Below, piece after piece: positions 52,483 through 64,000 of a stretch of 64,000 nucleotides of DNA. A program made the position numbers and the translations under genes. Position 1 is the stretch's first letter, and each line of letters opens with the position of its first letter. Below the pieces are notes generated by a model. The model was not told where the DNA came from, ran no database searches, and was given only the letters and a program-made list of their open reading frames with translations. Source of the DNA: Nautilus pompilius (lineage: Eukaryota > Mollusca > Cephalopoda > Nautilida > Nautilidae); the NCBI GenBank assembly GCA_018389105.1, contig JACATO010000121.1, positions 3,412,501 through 3,476,500 on the forward strand, given 5' to 3'.

Positions 52483-55400
52483 ATGTGCTGTGGTGACGAA
52501 AAGGTCATTTCAATTTTTTTACTTTTATTGTTTTCTTCATAATTACTAAAATTCATTTATAATATTAGTTTTTTTTAAAAAAAAAATCCAGTTTTTATTT
52601 AACACTTGTTGCAGCATGGTTTTAGATGAAAGCCTTTATATATATTGATGTTGGAGGAAGTAGCATTAAAGAGTCTGCTTTTCCATCCTCCTTGAAATTC
52701 TAGTGAGGTATTACTGTAGACTGAATAGCACAGATTGAAACATCGCCGTTATTTTCAGAAAGCGGAAAGTTAATCTCCATTTTGTCAACAGCAGCAGAGC
52801 TAGCATGGAGCGTGCTCGTTCATTTCTTGACGCTATTTCGCGAGCAGAGTGGCCGGCACTTCAGACACATGTATGTTGTTTCCTTTTGTACTCAGAGCGA
52901 GGTCTTTATGCAGCAAAATTAGGTCAGAAGTTTGAAGAAGGTAGCTCAGTCTGTTTTAACATGTCCCCCACCAGGTTATTTGTAAGGCTGTGAATTTTTT
53001 CTTGCAGAATATTGCAAATGCTAACCATTAGCAAATTTTGTAAAATTATCCATGTCTTTACAAGTTTCAGTTTAAAAAAAAGAAAAAAGGGGGGATTTAC
53101 ACCTGATTGCTCTCTGACTCATTGTTCCCACCCAGCTGTCTGTGTTTTCATAACTGGTTTGTGAAAGTAATTGATAGCTGGTTGACTATGCTGACCTTTC
53201 ACAGAGTCAATGTACAGTCTATATATGAATAGAACTTTGACATTGATCAAACCTCGAGTAAGAACATATCCATATGTATAGTGAGGAACAGCGTGTTGAA
53301 TGCTCATTTGGCATCACAAACAATGGGCTTATGGTGTGCTTGAAAGATGAAACAATTTACATTTTAAGTGTCAGCTTTGCCGAGAATAAATTGTAGCTGC
53401 TTTTTTTAATGCAGCGGGTAATTAGGGATTCTGTTAAATGGTTGGATTCTTGGTGATTGCTTATCCTCAGAGCTTGAAGACATTATCGTGTCAACATCTG
53501 AATACGAGTTGCAGATGCAGTACTACTGTTCTTAACAGTGCTGTCTCACTGCTAAGGAGATTTGTTGATGCCATCTTTGAAAGGTCACTTGAACCTTACC
53601 AAAATAAACAATCTTGGTTAATGTGATCATTGAATTTGGGAAAACAATAAAAAAGAAAAACAATTTTTAATGAATATCTAAATCTGTCTGGTATTGCATC
53701 TCTACAACTGAAGTTAAATTTGTTAGTGATATAATAGTAAAAAAGATGATAACTCTTAAGAATTGGTTATGTTATTTTATCTTTTGATATAGTAGATTTA
53801 AAAAATTCAAAAGGTTACCAGGTCGTATAGTAAAAAAAAAATTGCCACACAATCTGTTTTGCAATGTGAAAGTGCTGCCATTGTCTAAATGTGGCCTTCG
53901 TAGGACTGAGTTGAATTCAGAAATAATCAGTCACTAGTGCTAATGATTACAGAAAGAGGATCTATTCAGTAACTATCCAAATTAGACAGCGTGGACACTT
54001 CCTGTGTGTTGATGTATGATGATAATACATACAACTCATTCATACTAGAAGTCTGTTCACAAGGTTCCACTAAATTCCAATTTTCGTTGATGATCTGTTA
54101 GCCTAATATTTGAAGATTATAGTTTTTCCCTGTTAATTAAAAAAATTTTTTTTCAAAGAGCTTTATCTTTAAATAAAGCTTAATTTAATAAAACTCAAAA
54201 ATCCGATGACATTTTTAAAATGTCATTCTGCAAAACAGTTTTGCTATAAAAGCATGAGATATTAAAAGTTGGCCTGAGCAAAATATAAAATGGCTGGTTT
54301 GAAACTGCCAAGGCTGCTAATCTGAAATGTATTGCAGCAGAACTTGTGGGTGTCTGCGTAGATGTAATTTGCTTAGCCAGTAAGTGGTTGTATTAAATAT
54401 TAATAAAGTAATCATAAATCTTTTAGTTTAGCTTAATTTAGTCTACTATAAGAGGAAGTTGGCACATATTTTCTTTAATGGCCCCAGTAAAAAATGAGAT
54501 GCCAATCAGCTTGATTTTTAAACCAATTTATACTATCATTGTTAATTGATTCAATTTTTTCTATAATTCTATTGTTTTAATAGCTGGTTTGTTGTTCTTT
54601 TATATCAAGCCATGCTGATACTGTAGCCAGTAGATAGTTAAGACTCTTAACATGTTTAACTGCCGTAAGAATTTATTGTTCACGCATTCAAAACTTTACA
54701 TTTTAAATGCATAACAAGTCATCTCCCCAGATATACCTGGTTTGGACGTTAAATATCTAGTAGTTTTAATCATTTTATTCTAAATGCTTGAAACTGGAAA
54801 AACAATTATAGAGAATCTATGGTACTCAAATATACTTTAATGTTGTGGCTGAACCAAATATGACTCTAATGATAGAATAATTAACCAAAGTAAATTCAGC
54901 TAAACATTTCATTAAGTTCATTACCAGCTGAAATGCATTGTTCTTTGCAGATAACATTTTTGGTAATAATAACCTTCACTCCAAATCCATTTTGAAATTG
55001 AAATTAAATTTCATCATCTCCCTTCAGTCTCATAAATAGTTTCAGATGGATCTAAATAATCCCCTTTCTGTTTTGTGTAGTAACTCCAGCAAAAAATTCT
55101 AGTATTTAACTTAGATGTGATGTTTACATCTGCTACGCTATGTAGATCCAAAACAAACTATCCTGAAAGTGACCTCGCTATTGGATGACAGTGTTTTACA
55201 ATTGGCTTGGTGTTGGAGGCACGCAGTCACAAATAACTGTTTCCCGCCTCCATGACTCATTCTATGTGTACAATCTCTGTGGAAGAGGGAGTCTATCACT
55301 GTTGGATCAGTCTTCTCAGTTATCATCGTATGCACAGGGCACCAGTCGGCAGTGCTATTTTCGGTTACGAAGGACAGTGGATGAATGAATAAATTTCAGA

Positions 55401-58400
55401 GTAATTAGGCACTGTTATTCATATTATTGGAAAAGAATGCCCAAGCATTCATACCTATTTCGTTGTTTGTTTTTATATGGAATCGACAAAAATTATGTAT
55501 TTTGGGTTTCAGAAAAATCCAAAAATGGTTACCTAACTTGCACCATACAACTTCAGTAAAAAGAGAGAGGAGCAATTTGAAAAACTAGCAAAACTATAAG
55601 AAGAACTGGTTATAATGACAAAATGAATATACTAGGGAGAGATTAAGGCCCAGTAGGGAAATCAGTGTTATCTTATTATAGACAAAATACTTTGTAGAAA
55701 CACTCATGGCTGGATGCTGACATTGTATATGATGTATTTTCTGAATAAGAGTTTGGTACAAATGACTTGATAAGAACTAATATCTATGGTCTATTAAATC
55801 AATATCCCCCTACTTTAGTTTGAGCTGTATATCATTAATGCAAAGATATATTTTATAATATAGGGTGAATAATTTTATTTTTTAATAAATCTTCTGATAC
55901 TAATGACTTAACTTAAACCTTAGCAGTTACTGAAATGACACCAAAAGCTACTATAAGTTTAGTAAATTTCTTTGTACAGGTGTTTGATATCTCTTGGTAG
56001 GACACTCATAAATAGACTCTATATTGCAGGACAAAGGCGAATATGCGTCTAACTTGAGCAATCCAGTTGATAACCGAGGATGTACTGACATTTTGTGCTT
56101 AATTGTGTTTATCCTTTTCTGGATAGGAATGGTGAGTTGGACTTGCAAATATCGGAGACCTATATTTTACACCTAAGATGTTTATATTTCTAATGCAACT
56201 TTTATTTATTTTAATGCACAAAACATCATTGGGAAAATGTTAGTATTGTCAGGGGTAGTAGAGACTTCCTCTTCTTGCCCATGCACCATTGTTGTATTTT
56301 TTTCTATAATAGTGCGTGAAAACATGCACCAAATGGCTTAACAGAAACGGTATTAAAGTTTATAGTTTATAACAGTTCTCATAAATACTATGTATAAGAT
56401 GGATAAATATTCCAGGACTTTCTAATAGAAATTCATTGTTTATTAAGCAGAAGAATCCAAACAATGTATGTACTCTTCCTAAATTATGCTTATACTAGAA
56501 ATTTCCAGTATATGAATAGAAAACATTCCTTATATATTGTGCTGATGACATCCCTAACCCTGCTTCAATGTTTAGTTATCCTTAAATGTGATCTTGGACT
56601 TCATTTGTGATGCAGGTAGTGGTGTAGTCCACAGTCTCCCTAACCCCTCTACCCACCAACCTGCTGACAGTAAAGTTAGCATCAGTCTGATTATTTAAAA
56701 TGGCTACCACGTTTTTATTAATAATTTAGAAATTCAGATGATTTTTCTAGAGGAGTGTTATTGTAAAGCTAAAAGGTTAGAACTTTCAGTTAATGATAAA
56801 ATCTTTTTTATAAATTTGTGTAATAGAGATATGAATATAATACTGTCAGTTGATCTGCATTTGGATGCATAAGAAAGCAACACACAATGATTTGCACACA
56901 TCAGAAGCATCCTTCAATCACTCCTACAAAAGTTTCCATAGCTGTGATTGGATCAGCCTTTTTGCTTCCATTTGCTTGTTATCAGCTAAGTGTTGCATCT
57001 CATTCCAAGAGAGACGGTGCACCATGGAGTTTCATAGACATAACGGCAGGTAGTTGATGAATCAAGTTTTGTGCACAATGGAAAAGTTGGAGATGAGTTG
57101 AATGGATTTTTAATTGAGTATTTTGTCATTATATATGAAATGAAATAATGTTCATTTAAAGTGAGGTTACTTTTTTGCGTTCCCTGCAGGACTGCCCCCT
57201 TAAATAATGGAATGCACTACATCAGTGCTATCAGCCTTGTATTTCATGTAATCCTGGAAAGTCCTCAAACCAAATTTCTATGAAGTCTATAGCTGTAATT
57301 CAAGGTTGATTTTCAGTAAATTACCTAAGTTGTCCTCTACACCTTTTTGTATAACTTTTAATTTAGTGCTGCCTTATATACTGGCATTTCAGAGTTTTAA
57401 ATCTTTCCTCCTTTTCTCGCATACTATATCTCACTGCAGTACAACCAAGGGTTAATATTTAATTGTGTCAAACAGCTACCATTAGTTCTCAGGTTGCACT
57501 TGTTTTAAAATCTATTGCTCTAATCCTGCATTGTAGTTTTCGTCTCTTTTGTGTCCCTTCAGGATAGTAAAGAATAAGGATGTTAGATGCACTTGAACGC
57601 ATATCAATAAATTTGCAATTCCTGCTGACCACTACCTAATGCGCTTTAGTCATTGCCTAACAAATGACTCATTAAACTGATAGTTTAATTAACTTTTTTT
57701 TTTTTGTATGCAGATATTTATTTCAGCCTTTTCCTTTGTGCACGGTGATGGCTTGCGGTTGGTGTATGGCTATGATAGTTTTGGTAACACCTGTGGGCAG
57801 AATAATGAACCTATTGAAAACATTAGTTATTCTGGTATGGACATGACTAAGCAGACGTGAGTGTTGTTATTTTTAAAAAAAAAACTTTTTTAAATCTTCA
57901 AACATCATTTATAATAACATTTCAGCCTGTGATAGTTCATTAGAATTTGGCCAGTTTAGAATTTATTTTATATATTATGTATTTTTGGCGAAAGCATCTT
58001 TTTTGTTAATATATCCATTCCAAAGCATGTCAAATCTGAAGCCAGTTTTATGGTAGACCAAGGTCTGCATCATCAACTTGAATGTGGTTTCTTGGAGAAC
58101 ATCTTTAGTTTTAGAGATATCTACCTTCTGTAATGAATAGGAACCTGGTTCAGATTTCTAATGATCCAAATGGTCTCTTTTTTTTGGGGGGGGGGGCACC
58201 ATTAGTTAATGTGCATTGTTACCATCTGTTAATAATATTTCTCCGTAACCATTGCTTTTTTGCACTGGTGGTTCTGCATCACTGTCTGTTTAATTTCCAT
58301 TCGGGATGCAGGCTGCTCCTATTACTTACTAAATTGTGGTTTCTTGTGTTTTTTGCTATAGCTTTGTCTTCTTCATGAACATCAAAAATCCAGCAAAATC

Positions 58401-61400
58401 CATGTCCATCTGTGTGAAGAAGTGTCCTGATAGGGAACTGAGAGAGATGACTGACGTACAGAAATTTAGCAAGGAGTCAGGGTCTAAACTGTGCCGGTAT
58501 GGCATCCCTGTTTCTGACTATCTTAAAGAAGAGACGGGCTTGCGAGGACCTTGTCCTAAATTACCTGTTGTAAGCAGGTAAGCAACAGATTGAAGCTGTA
58601 TAAGTTAATTAGTCTACCTGCTTGTGATGGAGAAAGGTTTCATTGGATGAAGCTTTTTGGACAAGGGGTTAGTATGCTGCATCTGCTGCTCGTGTTTGTG
58701 GCTCAGTCCTGAATGGGTTTGTACAGTGTCTGGTGTCTAGTTAGGGAACCAACCCTTCTTATTATAGGGCTTCATTTTAATTAGGAAAGTAATGTTATTT
58801 TCCTTCTGAACTTGGTGGTAATTGGCTGCTTGTACACAGATATGAAGCACGTTTTCTTTATGCAGGACATTTTACCTACCTGTATACCGCCACTGGCTTT
58901 GTTCCTGAGCGGGTATTTTCTCACCAGGCTAAACTGTGCAGGTGCTTGAATTGTGGTTTTAAGCATTAGTTGATTAAAACATTTCCAACTTATTTTGTGA
59001 CCAGTATTTGTTTGAAGGCACTCGTCTATTTTTGGCAGGGTTAATCATTCTGGTAAATGGGCTAAGAACACACCCAGGCAGATTTAGCTAGGAACCTTTT
59101 CATAAGTGTAGCTGTCATTTATTTAAAAATTTTTGTACTAGCCTAACATCTCGCACATAGGGCCTGGAGATCTGTAAACTATTAATCAATTGTAAACTCT
59201 GGTCACCTTTTCTTAAATGAAATAATTGATGTGCACCCTTTTTTGGTCAATAGATATTTTTGCTTAATAGAAACTAGAATTTTACTAAAAGGTTAGGTAC
59301 ACTTCCTTAGTTATTTTGAATTTAAGGAAAGGGGTTTACTGGTGGATAAATAATCGATAATCACAAATTTTAAAGAATTTGATTTATTTAAAACATTTAA
59401 ATACCTTGATAAATCTGAAAAAAGATATGTTCATCTTGCTACTACATTAAATCTCACTAATTATGTTTGAAATGAAATGTCTGTCTGTTAGTGACTTTGA
59501 TGGATACTTAGCAGCAACGGATTACTGGAGTTTGATATAGTGATCATTTTCTTGTTGTTTAAATGATAAACAACAATGTCACTCATTCAGTCTTGCTAGA
59601 AATTGTTTGGTCAGACCTCATAGAGACCATGTGCTATTCTAGGAGAGGGAGAAGACACCTTGCACCCAAGTAAAAGAAACTAAATCAATTTCACTATTTT
59701 GGTAGCTGGGCTTTATGCCAACAAACAGGTAAAATGTACAGAAAACCATATTTTACATCTTTTCTTGGGTGCAATATTTTTGTCGACTATTTGAAATGTA
59801 TATATTTTATTTTCATTCACACAAACAGCGAAGACTAAATACAGGTGGTTCCTGCTATACATCTGCTGATGAACTAATGACACCACCTATCTTGCCACTA
59901 TTGATAGACAGTTTCATTGTCTGTCTGGGTTACCTTGACTGCTGCTTGCTGGTCTCGCATACAAATTCCTTTGCATCTGGAATCCGCTCACTTTCCAAGT
60001 GGGTCAGTACAGCACAACAAAAACATGGAGCTTGAGACCAAAAGAGGTAGCAGGAAACTTCCCTGTGAAGGCTGTGTCCATGTTGGTGACAGAAAGAGAC
60101 CAGTAAAATTATTGGAAAAGTGGAAAGGCTGCAGCGGAAGGCTGAAGACAATTAATGATGTCATCCAGGGTACTCCTTTGGAATGCACAACCATTTTTTT
60201 TGGCATCCTTAAGAATGAGAAACCTTCAAATTCTCATCTTTCCAAAAATTGTGGAAAAATTGAACCACAATCTTTTAATTCATGCAGAATGTGGTCAGTT
60301 ATAAGCCTTGTTACTTAACTGGACTGCATTAGGAGAGCTGAGAAGTAATTAGTCCTCATTTATGATGAATTTTCATGCTTTTCCCTGTTCATGAAATTTC
60401 CAAGATGCCTAAGTCGCTGAAGAAACTTGATCTTAATAAAATCAACAGGTCGACACAAGTTGAAGCCAAATTTCTGAACTTCTGGGTGTTTCAAAGAAAA
60501 CGGTTGGTTGACTCTCGAAACAAGATGAGCTGCATAAGATGTGGCATCACCGACATGGCAAGCCATCTAAAGGCAGAAAATGTGTGCCGGGCAGCGAAGA
60601 TCTTGAGGTCTAAGAAGCCCTTAGATGGTCTGACATCATAACCTCAACATCAGAGTCAGCAGGCCGATTTTGAACTCGAAAGCAGAACTAGCTGAAAAAG
60701 TTGAATCGTGCTAACTTTAAAGGGATCAACTGGTGACTGTCACTTTGAAAGATGAGAAATCAAGTGTGTTTATGGTGTGAAAGAAAGTGCCAAACAGAGG
60801 AGATCGATCATCCATCTTTTCCTCAGCTGCTTCAAGACTTTCATCCTGAAGATATTTACAGTGCAGATAAGATGGGTTTCTATTACAGAGCAACAACGTT
60901 TGATGGTGTGGGGGGTCATGTTTAGTACAACCAACGGGCTGCCCCAAAAGCAACAGTGGAATGAGTCATTGTTCTTTGTTGTGCAGACCTGACCGGCTCT
61001 GAAAAATGTAAATTCCCGATTATTGGGAACAGTAAGAACCCGCAGTACTTAAAAGAACTTTAGCCTGAAAATCTACCAGTCATTTATCACATGAACAAAA
61101 ACACTTGGATGACTGCGGCCATCTTTACAGACTGGGATGTGCAACTCCAGAAGTAAAGCGTCACATCTTGCTGCTTGTGGGCAGCTGTTTCACTCACCCT
61201 CAGGTGAAGTCATTGGAAAAACATGCACCTTGAATTTCTCTCATACAACACAATGTTTATCATTTAGCCAATGGATGAAGACATTATCAGAAATCTAGAG
61301 AGCATACAAAAAGCAGCTTGTAGTGCTCACCCTCAGCACCATTCAGCCTACATTGTCTGCTAAAGATGTCAGGTCTGTGCTATAAAAATTGATGTGCTGT

Positions 61401-62570
61401 CATATCTAGCACCGTTAAGTATTTTTGTTGTCATTAGATGTTTTGTGATGTCAGATGAGCCTCTAGAAAATCCAGTTGCTGGTCTTCTAAGGCAAATGAG
61501 TTGTCAGCAGTAAGAAACTTAGAACCGTTCAACTAGACTGACCTTGACACTCCTGTTATGCCACCTTTGAGGATTGAGAAGACATAGAAACACCATTGAG
61601 TGTCATGGCAAAAAGAATGCAGATTGAAGTGGAAGATGGCAGCACTGACAATGATGCACTCATTCTGCCATTAGTGATGCATGCACAAGTTCAGCAGCAG
61701 GGTCACCATGAAATTAAGTGCTAGCTTAGACTTTTGCTGTGATCTGGTTTATAATCAGTCACCTAATACAAGCTAAGCCAGATCAATTATTGCCTACTGC
61801 TAATGAATGAAAATTTTTCTCATTACACACATTTTGATTGTACAAAAACTCATTATGTTTAAGAGATTACACAGTAGAATACACCCAGTGAATACTAGTT
61901 TTACACGTGCACGCAGCTATTGCTTATTTCATGTGTATAGCAGGCCTATATTATGGGTTTGAGCATCAGATGCGCTAATGTGCTACATGTCCCGACAGGG
62001 TCACAGTTACTATCAGCTGCATGGACCAGTTGTTCAAGCGACTGAATAGGCTATGTGCAAATATGGTCCAAATGAGCAGAATAGACTGTTAGAAATATTT
62101 TTTTTAACTAAAATTTTAATTTAAAGTAAAGTTTAAAATTATCGATGCAAATTAATAAAAAGAAATATTTAAAACAGCAGCTAGAACATTGTTTTTAAAA
62201 CTGTGGGAATGTTTTACTCCAGAGCTTCCAGTAAAACCACAATCAAAATACTTGGGATATGCATGATTATGGTAATTCTGTTTAATCCAAACTTCATTTG
62301 AATATCCCTTATATGTTGGTAGAATCACGATGGTATGATAACTGTTAAAAATTCTAAAAAAAACCTTCCTGTTTTTGATGATTTTGTTTTTTTTCATTTC
62401 TAGCATTCCATTGTTGAATCGTTGTATTCCAAAGTCACTGAAATCTGTGCCTATGAACGTCAGTACAAAGATAATCAATTTTCTCAATGAGAGTGACATC
62501 TTTGAGAAAGTTCTAAGTGACCTGTACAGCAGTTGGAGGATCATCTTGTATCTCTGCCTGATCGCCATTG
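52483..62570 (+). CDS. SLC44A1: Choline transporter-like protein 1 (SLC44A1-type), first five coding exons, incomplete at the window end
   Basis: Multi-pass plasma-membrane and mitochondrial transporter family taking up choline and related ethanolamines. Exons: 52483-52503 (exon start 52459), 56030-56131, 57714-57856, 58362-58577, 62404-62570. They give residues 1-216 of an expected total near 650, and phases close at each junction; the last exon ends in phase 1. The start MCCGDEK resembles the MGCC start of human CTL1. NRGCTDILCLIVFILFW begins the first membrane segment. The large outer loop carries conserved VYGYDSFGNTCGQ, SICVKKCPDREL, DVQKFSKESGSKLC and GPCPKLPV. The window ends after the second membrane segment begins (WRIILYLCLIAIG). 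Cysteines of the loop are kept. No further exon was found in 62571-64000. The donor of the first coding exon (AAG|gtcatt) is weak. SLC44A1 rather than another paralogue is judged from the N-terminus and loop. Confidence 0.92.
52805..52870 (+). other. Possible alternative first coding exon of the SLC44A1-type gene
   Basis: ATG at 52805 in good context (A at -3, G at +4) opens MERARSFLDAISRAEWPALQ and reaches a donor CAT|gtatgt after 22 codons in phase 0, the phase required by the next exon at 56030. The block is locally richer in G+C than its surroundings. Family members such as SLC44A2 are known to use alternative first exons. No similarity to a known N-terminus was recognised. Confidence 0.3.
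58578..60374 (+). other. Intron 5 of the SLC44A1-type gene, part before the Tigger insertion
   Basis: No exon recognised. The 59820-60200 stretch is less AT-rich and may include the 5' part of the adjacent Tigger copy, but no terminal repeat could be located. Confidence 0.4.
60375..62088 (+). mobile_element. Decayed Tigger/pogo DNA transposon, copy B
   Basis: MPKSLKKLDLNKINRS begins at 60404. Later pieces include CADLTGSEKCKFPIIGNSKN near 60985, LPVIYHMNKNTWMTAAIFTDW near 61075 and an acidic C-terminal part near 61620. Stops and frameshifts are frequent. The 61600-62050 end matches 2225-2620 in reverse complement, with few differences over the last 130 bases. The right end is about 62088 (gaatagactg followed by TTA). 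The left end was not found. It is inserted sense in intron 5 of the transporter gene. Confidence 0.85.
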
Positions 62571-64000
62571 GTGAGTGTCTCTGACACCTTAGGTTTCCTT
62601 AACCCTTCAGCCTAGTACATAAGATCAGGCCATGACTGCTGTTAACACTAGGATAGTCTAACCAACAGCTTTGAAAGGATTTGTGACACTCTTCCACAAA
62701 AGCATACTTAATGATGTCAAACATCAGATCGTCTGCCTTCTGCATTACAAACTACTTCCCCATCAATTGTATTGGCAGATCTACTTCAATAAAAATTTAG
62801 GAATATTGAGAAAGTCAAAAATAAGTCAATGCTGGTAGAGTTTGTATTTATGCTTGATAAAATAGTTTAGCCAGTATTTGAGATGATACTGACTGTGGTC
62901 AGTAAAACAGCATTAGTAGTCTCTTTGAAAAAATTCAAATGTTGGGATATAATGTAGTCTGCACAGATTAAAGTGAAAGTCACTGAAGCAATTAGTACTA
63001 GGCTGTTTTATTCATGAATGTGTGCACTGTTGGAATTTTCACCTATTGACTTAGTTAAAAAAATTTATTTAGATATTTATCAAGGTTTCTGTTTGTCAGA
63101 TACTACTAATAGGTGGTAGGACATTATCTTAAAATTAATTCTGACTAAAAATTGGTTGAAATTTGTTTAAAACTCATATGTTTCCCCTGCCATATTAATT
63201 TGGTAGCCCTATGAATGACCCACAGACAAATTTATACACTTCAACTGCAATTTTGCACATGATGTACATCTAGATGGATGGATAACCAGTACATGCTATC
63301 ACAATATCAAAAAAAAACAGGTAGATCCTGCAATATCTTGTTTTTTTTTTTTGATTGTTATGAGATATGCAATGTATGGCTAGAGATGTTAAGATCTCTG
63401 GCATTCTGTTATTTCTCATGTGTCTGTGGCCATTATTGACATGCAGTTCACTATGATGAATGTCTGTCTGCAGCAAGGTGAGCCTAAAGGCCCTCATGTT
63501 CGAAGTTTGCACTTGGAGTTTGAGAAAATCTAAAAGACTTTCAGCCCCTGTGTTTTCAACCTAGTCAAATATGGAAGCAGGAATGTTAAGTATGAACTTC
63601 AGTCTGGCATGATGGGAAAGGCAGAATTGTTATTTGTTAAATTGCATTTTAATTCTTCCAGGTACACTCTTATTTTAAAAATGCATCTGTTTTTTGTACC
63701 AATAAGGTGTACTGAGGATCAGTGCCTATATTCTTCAAGATGATGGCATTACATAGCACATATCATGTGACCAGTGTGGAAGAGAAATTAATGCATTCAG
63801 CTACTTCTGTGTACCCAAAGCAAAGTACCTTTGTGAGAATTTGGACTTTCAGCTGAGAGTAACCAGTCCATCTTGCTAATAATGGAATTAAAGGAAGCTC
63901 TCATGTGGATGTAGGGGAACTTGGGCCTCCCTTGATAAACACACTGGTTCAATGTCATATCGCAAAAAGTAGCTTTAGCAAGTACTAATATTAAAAATTC
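62571..64000 (+). other. Start of intron 6 of the SLC44A1-type gene
   Basis: Searched for the next transporter exon, which should begin inside a membrane segment in phase 1. None fits, so it lies beyond the window. No repeats of note. Confidence 0.5.

Noticed and set aside
63650-63710. Apparent acceptor and donor pair that could be the next transporter exon
   Set aside because: The translation between them does not resemble the second membrane segment of SLC44 proteins in the required phase.
1-64000. tRNA and rRNA genes
   Set aside because: A few GGTTC-like B-box strings occur (for example near 3133 and 10716) but lie inside transposase sequence with no cloverleaf around them.

Overview
This is an AT-rich animal nuclear contig: spliced protein genes with long introns, GT-AG junctions, poly(A) signals and many decayed DNA transposons. 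The protein-coding genes are recognisably bilaterian. A conserved C9orf72 orthologue plus hAT, pogo/Tigger, Tc1, mariner and a DD41D-type element fits an invertebrate that is not a fly. A chelicerate or mollusc would suit, but the sequence alone does not settle the species.

Layout. Positions 1-440 are a 66-bp minisatellite cut by the window edge. 2191-3938 is a decayed Tigger/pogo copy and about 4560-5900 a decayed hAT copy. RPF1 (ribosome biogenesis, minus strand) runs from 22691 to 6944 in nine coding exons. Its introns hold a Tc1 fossil, a near full-length pogo element (9930-12365), an unclassified repeat ORF (12740-14175) and an element with a DD41D-like spacing (17910-19239). After a 3 kb gene-free gap, C9orf72 (minus strand) runs from 35195 to 26023 in nine coding exons. 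Just upstream is a short open frame for a two-pass membrane protein (35391-35651, minus). DOHH (plus strand, 36999-43582, four coding exons) lies head to head with these and carries a mariner with intact ends in its third intron. A GC-rich TATA promoter near 45178 probably drives an SLC44A1-type choline transporter gene (plus strand). Its first five coding exons lie between 52483 and 62570, and it continues beyond the window. A second Tigger copy sits in its fifth intron.

The four named genes are housekeeping or trafficking genes with unrelated jobs: 60S ribosome assembly (RPF1), autophagy and membrane-traffic DENN complex (C9orf72), hypusine formation on eIF5A (DOHH), and choline transport (SLC44A1). 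Nothing suggests they work as one pathway. All exon chains were built by hand from splice sites, reading-frame continuity and remembered family sequences. Phases close exactly across every junction given. The transposons account for most other structure. The least explained items are the repeat ORF at 12740-14175, the small membrane-protein frame at 35391-35651, and a possible alternative first exon of the transporter at 52805-52870.
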